Positions 21,598-30,247 of a stretch of DNA of 45,108 bases are shown piece after piece. Source of the DNA: Amphimedon queenslandica (lineage: Eukaryota; Porifera; Demospongiae; Haplosclerida; Niphatidae). The number at the start of each line of letters is the position of its first letter. Position 1 is the stretch's first letter. Both the position numbers and the translations under genes were made by a program. Under the pieces are notes generated by a model, which worked only from the letters and a program-made list of their open reading frames with translations, did no database searches and was not told where the DNA came from. The DNA is taken from positions 55,812 to 100,919 of the forward strand of contig NW_003546506.1 of NCBI RefSeq assembly GCF_000090795.2. The letters run 5' to 3'.

Positions 21598-22294
21598 AAG
21601 ACCAAACTAAACAGGTATAACAGGTTTAGCTAACCAGTTTATCAGGACTAAAGTTAACACCAGTCACTGACGATATCACAGCTTCACGGACACGGGCTCT
21701 TGTCAACCTTGGCTCCTAAAATAGAAACCATTAATACTCCCTCTCTCTCTCCCTTTCCCTCCCTCCCTCCCTCTCATAATTACATATGGTGGTATATCTA
21801 AATCAATATCTTCACTGGAGGAGTCCTCGTTGGCCAGTTTCTTTGCCATAGCAACGACCCTCTTGTCCTTCAGTACATGCTACATGAACAATAAAAATTT
21901 AACACTACTTTCACTAAGTTTAATAATGATAATAAAATAATACCTGACCCCACCCACTAAATTAAAATTATATTATTAATAAACGTAAAAAACTAATAAT
22001 GCTAACGTATCAACTATCAACTGAAGGAGATTCTTACATGAAGAAGACTCTTAACATTGGCCACAGTCATGTTATTCTGAGCCGCTCTTTCCTCCAGTTT
22101 AGCATCAATATCTTCCTTCTCTTCTTCCTAACAAATAAAAACACCTCATATATAATATTAGCTACTACATGCAGTAGTAATAATAGCTGCTCTTGTATAT
22201 CTTTTCAGTCTTTACCAAGTTTCTTGAAGAATTTCTTTCCCGCTTATCCTCGGCCATTTTGTAGGTGTGGTCTCGTTGCTAAGATACAGTTGCT
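21598..22294 (-). pseudogene. GON4L: Duplicate of GON4L exons 1-4 (5' end only)
   Basis: Matches 16201-16927 nearly base for base through exons and introns. Copies of exons 1-4 are at 22216-22257, 22038-22127, 21784-21879 and 21635-21715, all the same length as the originals with intact splice sites and open frame. Differences are mostly silent (for example Val to Ile in DVDLD), plus small indels in introns. There is no exon 5 or beyond, so at most a ~100 aa truncated protein could be made. The homology starts abruptly at 'aagaccaaac' inside the fizzy exon. It could be a real partial duplication or a haplotype join in the assembly. Confidence 0.88.
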
Positions 22295-22342
22295 AAGATA
22301 CCATCTGCAGAAAATGGGTGGAGCTCATTGAAATAATTAAAC
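22258..22342. promoter_or_regulatory. Short divergent promoter region, GON4L copy / CCDC112
   Basis: 85 bp separates the GON4L-copy ATG (22257, -) from the CCDC112 ATG (22343, +). Both 5' flanks must share it. No TATA box is evident. In the full GON4L copy the corresponding flank is replaced after 16927. Confidence 0.55.
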
Positions 22343-22946
22343 ATGGCGGATTACGATTGTGAGAAGGCAGAGAGGCCTTCAAAAAATGAAGGCAAGGAAG
22401 TTCTGAGCGAATTGAGACAATTGAACATAAAGTGAATACACGAATCTACTAGTACCAGTTCATTATTATTATTATTATTTGTTAGGTTGGCAGCACTAGA
22501 GAGAGACGATTCACTCAACCAGAAGATACTAAGTGAACATTTTAAAGGAGGGCTGGAGACTGAGAGAGGAAGAGAAAGGAGATCGCAGCAAAATGAGAGT
22601 GAGCCTGTACTGTTAGCATAAGAATTAATGAATGATGAATTGTATCTCTAACTCTAAAATTAAACAGCTTTTAGTTCATAACATTATATATATACATATA
22701 CATATTTTTTAATAATTATAATGCTGGTATGCAGTCATTTATGAATGGAATTAAGTTTTTATTTCAGCTTTTTGCATGTGTCAAATGGTTGAGTTTCAGT
22801 ATTAGTACATTTGTAATTTTGTCACTACTTTTAGAGCTTGAAATGAAACACAACATTAAGAAAACACGATTGAAAGTTGACAAAGTCAGACACATGCTTC
22901 AAGAAAAGGAAACTGAGCAGCTATGTACATGTACATGTAAGTAATG

Positions 22947-22995
<49 letters not shown>

Positions 22996-23912
22996 CCATC
23001 ACCATGTGACCTACAGTGTAGCCTCTATATAATGGACACTTTCGGGTCAAGAAGGTATCTCTGTTATACAGAGGTGTCCTTTATGTGGAGGTTGTTTCAT
23101 ACAGTAAGGAATGTAATTGGTACACTAGGTGCCGTCCATTAAATGGAAGTGTACGCTATAGAGAGTGTCCATTATAAAGAGGCTATACTGTATTTGACAT
23201 TATGGATTCATCATTATTGATCGTTAGGTGTAGAAAGGATGAAGGAGACTCTGGAAGAGATCGAAAGATGCTTTCTCCGTATGAAAGAGAGCCAGAAACG
23301 CACGTATGAGCGTACAATTCAACTATTAATGATGCTAATGGTTATGCAACTGTGTCAATTATTATGGCAATTGTATATTTTGTTTGGGTGAGCCTGAGCG
23401 AGCTCCACTAAGACTGTAGCATCATTACAGGGTCATCATGTTAATTAACTGATTCAACTATTTAGTCAATTAAAGTTAAAAACTTCATTGAAAGTGGGTG
23501 TGGGCACAATGAAATAAAATGGTGGCTACCAGCAAGTCTGAGCCTATTTGCAGCAGATGATCAGCAAGATGATAAGATTAAGCTGCTGTCCAAAGACTTC
23601 TTTAGCAGCAAGGAAGGTTGGGAAAGCAGATATACAATCTAGACTAGAGAATGCTGCAAAATGCAAAGTGACAAACTTGCATGCATAGTTAGTTTCTGCA
23701 TGACTGCATGCAGTTACTGTTTATTCTCTAGACTGAATCTTTAATGCTCTAAGCAATTGCTGCAGAGATTCTTAAGTCATGACTCAGTGATGAAGTGATG
23801 GACAAAATTTTCACTTTTGTATTGTATTTGCATGGACATATAAATAATACACTATGGCTTGCTTAGGCTCACCCCTTAAATGTTTTACATTTGTCTAGTT
23901 ATTACTATCATT

Positions 23913-23946
<34 letters not shown>

Positions 23947-26155
23947 AAAAAAGATTGACGTAGCCACATCTGTGCATTAAAGTGCCAGATGGTTATAGAA
24001 AGTATTATTTATTATTATTATTTTTTTTAGATATGAGGAGCTATTGAAACAAGAAAGGATCATTTGGCAAGAAGTGATGGCTCATAAGAGACAGATAGAC
24101 TCATGGACGACTGCCAAAACAGATGAGGGTCATGTGACTAGTGGTCACGTGATTGGAACTGACAAAGAGAATCAGGAAGGATCTAGTCTACCACCAGCAG
24201 TGACCGAGTTTCAAGTGAGTGCCAGAAATTATTCAGTGTATTTTTGTATTTCTAATTATTTTTAATTATTTTTTAAAATTACTATAATTATTTTTAATAT
24301 TATTCAATTTTTTGTAGAATTTCTTATGCTCCAAAGGTGGTCACTCTGGAGGCTGGGAAGAGATTGATAATAAAGTATTTATTAAACTTTGGAATAAGCA
24401 TAAGGTTATAAGATACATTGTACATACATACATACATGTACATCATATGTAAATTTACTGATTATTTCATATTTGTTTATAACATAAGGAAATTTAGTTC
24501 AGTATGGTAATAAAAGTATTGATAGCTTAAATGGCTCTTATTTTCCTCTATAGGCTAATGAAGAATCATTAATTGAAGAAGCAGTTCGTGAAATCCCTTC
24601 ACAATCAATGGAGAGCATACAGGAACACATCAAGTGGTACAGAGAGTACAATGTATTGCAAGGAGAGAAGAAGAAAGCAATATTGGAATGGAGAGAGGTT
24701 TGTATTTCATTTACATGTACATGTATATTATTTAGTTAGTGGGGTTGATAATTTTATGCTTGCAACATGTACATGTGTATTGGGGTTCCTACTCATATTT
24801 TGATAGTGTAGTTGAGATTTAGTTAGAAATAGGTGTGGAGAGAGGCAGGATATTTCCTTCATTTTGTGTAGTTAGAGAAAAGGAAGAAGATAGCAGCAGC
24901 TAGTGCCTCAGACAAGAAGAAGGAAGAGGAGGAGGAAGGAAGAGAGAAGAGAAGAAAGAGCAAAGACAAACTTCAAGAAAAGGAAAGGCTGGAAAAGAAA
25001 CTTCAACTTGAGCAATGGAAGGTTAATATGTAACCATGCTAAAGAATGTAGTAGAAATGGAGAACTCTCTTGTTTTTATTTTTGGTGATTAGGCCAAAAT
25101 CCCTGTAGCCTGACTAGCATAGTACAGGGACTTTTGCCCGATTTTTGAGCAACTTTAAAAGTCTGTAAAAATTCTAAATTTTATCGGAATCAGCTGAAAC
25201 TTTTTATACAACATAAGACCATGTATATGTATCAGGAAAAATTAAAATTATAAAAATGGATAATTCTCTCCTAGTCATTTTTGGCAAAATTTGGCCAGCG
25301 ACCCTGTACTATAGTACAGGGACTTTTGCTCGATTTTTGAGCAAATTTAAAAGTCTGTAAAAATTCCAAATTTGATTGGAATCAGCTAAAACTTTTTGCG
25401 CAACATAAGTACATGTATATGTATCAGAAAAAATTATAAAAATGGAGAATTCTCTCACAATGTACATATGAATAAATAGTAAATACAAGTTTTCATTGTA
25501 ATTGTTTCATTGCTGCAGAAAGAGCAAAAGACACAGAAGGAGTTAGCTGCAGCCGAGAGAGAAGAAGCAAGAAGGAAAGAAGAGACATTGAAAGAGAAAC
25601 AAAAAGAAATTAGACAAGTAGATTAAAACTAATGATGAATAATGTCATTATTCTGTACTTGTAGTCTTATATCAGAAAACAGGCAGAAGAATATGCCAAG
25701 AAAAAAGATGAGGAGAAAAAGCAAAAGGAAGAACTGGACAAAGTCGAACAAGAGCATCAAAAAGAAAGGGCCAAAGCAGCAAAGAAGCACATACAACAAT
25801 TTCAATTAAGAGTGAGAGGAATTTCATCAATTTTAGAGTAAAAAGATTACAAATTTTTCTAAAGGATACAAAGATATTGCAAGCAAAGCAGGAACAGCTA
25901 GCAGTTTTAAAAGAAGAGGAAGAGGCAAAGAGAGAGAGACTGGATAAGCTGAGAGGAACGGTGGCTGTCAAAGTTAGCCGTGATCCTTCAAGACTTCTAA
26001 AACCAACTAGCGTATGGGAGGAGAGACAAAAAGGAGGAGCAGATAGTCCCACAGTTCCCCTCCTTTCAATTCCTAAAAGGTATAAGAAATGAATTATAGA
26101 CAATAAGTTATTCTTCGTATGTAGGGCAACACCAACCTGGAGACAAAATTTATAA
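22343..26155 (+). CDS. CCDC112: Coiled-coil domain-containing protein 112
   Basis: Twelve exons in phase, 506 aa: 22343-22431, 22486-22598, 22835-22936, 23228-23387, 24031-24214, 24318-24404, 24554-24697, 24872-25021, 25519-25617, 25665-25811, 25865-26079, 26125-26155. The protein is charged coiled coil almost throughout. The segment GGWEEIDNKVFIKLW, then EHIKWYREYNVLQGEKKKAI and the C-terminus RDPSRLLKPTSVWEERQKG ... IPKRATPTWRQNL are the diagnostic CCDC112 blocks. In vertebrates it is a centriolar-satellite/basal-body protein. CCDC148 has a related tail and is the main alternative. Exon 4 contains an unusual hydrophobic run (QLLMMLMVMQLCQLLWQLYI). The exon 3 end reads through a TGTACATGTACA microsatellite (Cys-Thr-Cys-Thr). 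Ends 105 bp from the convergent gene. Confidence 0.87.
23012..23192. mobile_element. MITE with TACAGTGTAGCCTCTATA termini
   Basis: Left end tacagtgtagcctctatata and right end (inverse of tacagtatagcctctttata) form ~28 bp terminal inverted repeats including 'atggacact'. It is 181 bp, in CCDC112 intron 3, with no ORF. A TA target duplication is possible. Confidence 0.8.
23386..23875. mobile_element. Candidate ~490 bp inverted-repeat element spanning the CCDC112 exon 4 donor
   Basis: Left end gggtgagcctgagcgagc and right end, read inversely, ggggtgagcctaagcaagcc form ~18 bp terminal inverted repeats. The exon 4 splice donor (GG/GTGAGC) lies inside the left terminus. No convincing target-site duplication found. 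Confidence 0.5.
25085..25465. repeat. Two units of the palindromic intron repeat in CCDC112 intron 8
   Basis: Palindrome tgtactatagtacagggac at about 25304-25323 and an altered one at 25102-25131; the shared 'ggaatcagct', 'atgtatatgtatcag' and 'aaatggagaattctc' segments follow in order. Confidence 0.85.
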
Positions 26156-26260
26156 TAGACACTCAAAAACAATAATATCACTTAAAGTAAAGTATAATTA
26201 TACTTTATTATTACAGTTTAATGTCAAAAATAATATTTATAAAAGAGGCTATAGCTTTCA

Positions 26261-29200
26261 TCATACAGCCCACACTGATTCGTTATTAGCTATCATCTGT
26301 GACACATCCTCTTGAGACAAACTTTGTGATAATTTCTCCTCAACTGCTGTCAGTTGCTCTAGGCCCCCTATCTTTCTAGCTTGCTGCTTTCTCTTCTGAG
26401 ATAACTTTGCTGGAATGATTCCAGCGGGTGAAGACTTTAACTTTTGATGAAGTTTGGAGCTGCTTGGCGGTAATGTACTGGTTTTCTTAAGTGTCTTCTT
26501 GTTAGAAGGCTCAGCTGGAAGGAATGAGTTAAAAGACAGAGAATAATAATAATAGTAAATACAGAGAATAATGATAATAGTAAAATACAGTAATTTGTTC
26601 GTGCATACATGTACATGTACTATAATAATTAACGATAATAATTACATGTATAATACTCTATCCTGGGAAATTTTAGAGGGAATTAAATTTGGCGTTTTGA
26701 TAGCCATTCGCCAAACTAAAAATCTGCCATTTTGAGCCATTATGCGCATGCTTAATGGCACGTGGCCACAAATTTGCGAAATTAAAGTTCGTCACTCACC
26801 AAAATTTAGTGATTCGCCAAATTTAACTCCCTCCAAAATTTCCCACTATACGGTATAGGTATTATTAAATCATCCCTTACTTACCATCTACTGCTAATGC
26901 TTGAAGTCCTGAGCCTGTGGTCTTGCTACGTGTGGTGACCCCTCCTTTCTTTTGAATGACAGGTTCTCTTTTCTCCTCCTCCTCCTCTTCACTGGTGGAT
27001 ACTGAAGATGAAGAATCATCATCATCTACTGGAATTAAATAATTAATAATAATAATAACGCATTACACTGGCGGATCTAGAAGGGTTTCAATTTCAATTA
27101 AGTGGGTGTGGCTCATTAATTCTAATTAAAATTTAACCCCAAATTAATTTAATTCTTCGTGGTAGAGTATTCCTGAATCATAAATTTAAATTAAATAAAA
27201 TGGAGGAAAAGTACAGCAAAAAGACAACTTCTTCTGCCAAAGGTGATTCCATTGCCCCATGGATTCCCTAGATCCTCCACTTCATTAACTAATAATACAT
27301 TAGGCTGATCACGAATTAATTAATTAATGATCATCATTAAAATAACTCCATCATAATACCTTCTTTAGATACAGTGTTTTGTTTCAGTGTCTGCTGTGTT
27401 CCTGTACTTGATGTCTTTGATTTAACAGGAGGAGCCCGTCCTGGAGGATGTGCTGCTGTAGCTGACTTCGTTAGAGCAATGGCTGCCTATAAAAGAGATA
27501 CAGACCAATATTTCAATTATTTAAAACATGTACATGTACTCATAATCAGGGTTCTGCCTAGAAAAAATTAGAGGTGGTTGGAGACTAATATTGATCCTTT
27601 TAAATTTATGTACACCATACTAGTAGACTACAATATCATGCTTTATGTATGGTTATTAGTATTAATTGGATGGTTGGTCTAAGTGATGAACTGGTTGGTT
27701 CATTTTTGAGGTGGTTGTCCCGACTACCCCCAACCACAATAGGCAGAACTATGAATGTATGCATTACTATATCATGACACTAACAGTTTTGGTAGGTTTT
27801 GTTGCTTTAGTTTCCAGTGGTAGTTTTGCTGCTGGTTCACTACCAGTTTTCCTACTGGTCCCTTTTACTGGAGCTTGCATTGGAATCTCTTCACTCTCAT
27901 TATTACTATCAGTTTCACTACTGCTATCTGAAGAAAGGAGGAGAAAATAAAAATACAACTCACTTTAATATTATTATTATTATTATTATTATCACAATAC
28001 CTTCTTTTGCAAACAAATCCTGAGAAGCAGCTTCATTTGTTTCTTTATCTTTCTCCAATTTCTCTCCTCCCTCCTCCTCCTCCTCCTCTTCTTCACTCAA
28101 AGACAACCCATTCTCACTAACTACATGTACATGTACGTACCGATAATTACAACCAGTATGACCAGTATTACATACCTGTATTACCACCAGTCTCAACAGT
28201 ATTTTTAGTTCCAGTATTGGTATTGCTTTTCGTTGGAGGAGTATCATCATTTTCATCACTAGACTCAGATGAGTGCGAACTTTCTTTCTCTCCTTCTTTG
28301 CTCTCTTTCTCTCGCTGGCTAGGAGGAGGTGCATTAGGTTTTTGAGCTGCTAATACTTCATTATTAGTAATCGGCTCTTCTTCCATTCCTTTATTCTCTT
28401 CCTCTCTCTCGTCATCACTTTCATCACTGCTGGAAGATAAATCGATAGTCACAGAACTAGTCTTTCCTTTAGATTTATTGCCACCAGTACTAGTAGTAGA
28501 TGGCTTAGTTTTAGTAGATTTATTCTCAGGAGGTGCTACAACAGTTGGTGCTGATACAGTGACTGGCGTCTTTGGAGACTTGGTCGTTTTCTTTGCTCCT
28601 TTCTTCTTTAAACTTAAAGAGGACGAACCTTTCTTACTTGATTTTGAATCTTTCTTTTTATGATAATTATCCTCAGTTACTGCTAGTTGCTCAGGAGTAG
28701 ATACTTCTTTTTCTTTTGAGGGAATACTAGTCTCTTCAGTATCACATGATTCAGTTCCATTACCTCCAGTCTCTTTTACTCCTTTGCTTGCTTCGACAGT
28801 CCGTAATGCAATTTCTTCAAAATCTTCATCACTTGATGATGACAATAATTCCCTAACAAAGGATCGAGTTAGAAGGTCTGAGGAAGTAGTTGCTGAATCT
28901 TCTTTCTTTGATTTTGATTCTGTTTTCTTTGATGAAGAACTCCCCTCTTTCTTTTTTGATTTCTTGCTACTTTTACTGGCACCACCTCCTTTACTGGAAT
29001 CAGTAGCTTTGTCTTCTTCCTCGTCTTGAAGATTATTCTCGTCCTTTTTCGTTGAAGACCGTTTCTTCTTTTTCGATTTCGTTGGCGGCTCAGAAGAAGA
29101 CTCTGCCTTTCTCTTCTTTCCTTTCCCTGAAGAGCTTCCTTTTGCTTCCCCTTCAGCCCCCACTGTTCTTTTCTCTTCCTCCACTGCAACAGGCTTGGCA

Positions 29201-29786
29201 GTTAATGAGTGTGTCAGTTCATCAGGTCTAGAGTATTCAGGTCTTTTGACACTATATATGTAACTATCTGTCATCCTCACTGATGAATCTGGTATTGCTA
29301 CAAAAAATAATTATTATAATAATAGGGCTAAGTATGTTATATTGCAATGTTTTGTAAACTTACTCGGGATAAAATTCTGTGGGAATGCTGACTGAGGTCT
29401 TGGAAAGTTAAACTAAAGTAATAATAATGGAAATTGATATAACCAATAGCTAGTGTAATTAGTCATGATAATAATAAAGCATTAATGTTATTAGACTTAC
29501 TGTTGAGGAGGGATGGAGAGAGTATGGTAATTGAGGCGGGGAATTATAAGAATTTTGTGGCATTCTAAATAATTAATAAATGAATGTGTCAGATGATTAT
29601 CATGTGATACTACTACCTTATTGATAGTGGGTCGGAATGGGAAGTGGTAATGTAGGCTCCATCGTAGAGTACGTCGGATATTCTGTTGTGATTACAAAGT
29701 TCGTAATTGTTTAATAAAAATAAACCAATTGAGTCCGGACTGAGACTAGTATCAGGTGGTGACAGAACACTAGAAAAAAGGATAAT

Positions 29787-29820
<34 letters not shown>

Positions 29821-30142
29821 TATTGGTTATTATTATTAAATTAATATTAACACAAATTAATATTACATTTCATCACATATAATAATAATAATTTATTTAT
29901 TCATTCATACTAGTACATTAACATTTTTTGCTTACCCTTCTCCATGAAAGCGGCTCTGTAAAGCAGCATGTGACTTTAAAATTTCTTTTTTCAGATCAAG
30001 AACACTATCAGTCTCCCTGACAGCAACCTACATGATAAAAGAAGAGTTCCCCTCTCTCTTTCACTCAATAGCATACCACATAGTTCCTTTGGAGATGTGT
30101 TACAAATATTTTCCAAAGAGGAGATGACACGTGTTCAGCCAT
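26261..30142 (-). CDS. Lys/Ser-rich nuclear-type protein of unknown family
   Basis: Eleven exons in phase, 777 aa: 30077-30142, 29936-30027, 29617-29769, 29501-29564, 29364-29412, 28176-29297, 28001-28120, 27785-27927, 27360-27486, 26885-27028, 26261-26514. Residues 1-105 are the only globular-looking part (WKIFVTHLQRNYVVAVRETD ... SIGLFLLNNYELCNHNRISD), which could be a ubiquitin-like fold as in coilin, but I cannot confirm this. A Pro-rich linker follows, then a 1122 bp exon of basic KKxK clusters and acidic SSSSDES/SSSSDED tracts typical of nucleolar or chromatin proteins and CK2 substrates. The C-terminus is basic, then a helix (EQLTAVEEKLSQSLS). Several nuclear localisation-like clusters (KSKKKKRSS). 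No enzyme motif. Divergent from ULK3 (105 bp) and convergent with CCDC112. Confidence 0.78.
26655..26856. mobile_element. MITE family 1 copy (decayed) in intron
   Basis: Same internal order as 21269-21475 (ggaattaaatttggcg, gatagccattcgccaa, ccctccaaaatttcc, ctatacggt); the left terminus is eroded (ctatcctgggaaatttt). In the last intron of the Lys/Ser-rich gene. Confidence 0.8.
27064..27286. mobile_element. Candidate MITE, termini ctggcggatctag
   Basis: Left end cactggcggatctagaaggg; right end, read inversely, aagtggaggatctagggaatcc. About 220 bp, intronic, no ORF. CTGGCGGATC termini recall hAT-type MITEs in other animals; TSD not clear. Confidence 0.55.
27549..27753. mobile_element. Candidate MITE, termini gttctgcctag
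   Basis: Left end agggttctgcctagaaaaa; right end aataggcagaac, i.e. inverted gttctgccta. Subterminal ggttgg repeats. About 205 bp in the intron between 27785 and 27486. Spurious ORFs overlap it. Confidence 0.65.
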
Positions 30143-30247
30143 TTTATCAAACCCGCCCCTCAGAGGCAACCACGTTTTACCACGTGGGTTTTAATAACTA
30201 TACTAGGCGGGGCTAGCCTGCTGAGTCAGCATCTTTACAAAATAAAG
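30143..30247. promoter_or_regulatory. Bidirectional promoter region, Lys/Ser-rich gene / ULK3
   Basis: 105 bp between divergent start codons (30142, - and 30248, +). Contains cacgtgggtttt (E-box CACGTG at 30180-30185) and is locally GC-rich (aggcggggctagcc). A second CACGTG lies just inside the Lys/Ser-rich gene at 30127-30132. Confidence 0.6.

Noticed and set aside
28478-29029. + strand ORFs opposite the Lys/Ser-rich exon
   Set aside because: Reverse complement of low-complexity Lys/Ser/Glu codons gives Phe/Leu/Ser-rich false proteins.
26261-30142. Calling the Lys/Ser-rich gene coilin or NOLC1
   Set aside because: Only overall composition and a vague N-terminal resemblance support this; no Tudor-like or SRP40 C-terminal domain is present.
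30131-30247. Longer N-terminus for ULK3 from the ATG at 30131
   Set aside because: The extra residues resemble nothing in ULK3 and overlap the first exon of the divergent gene; MASASG at 30248 is the better start.
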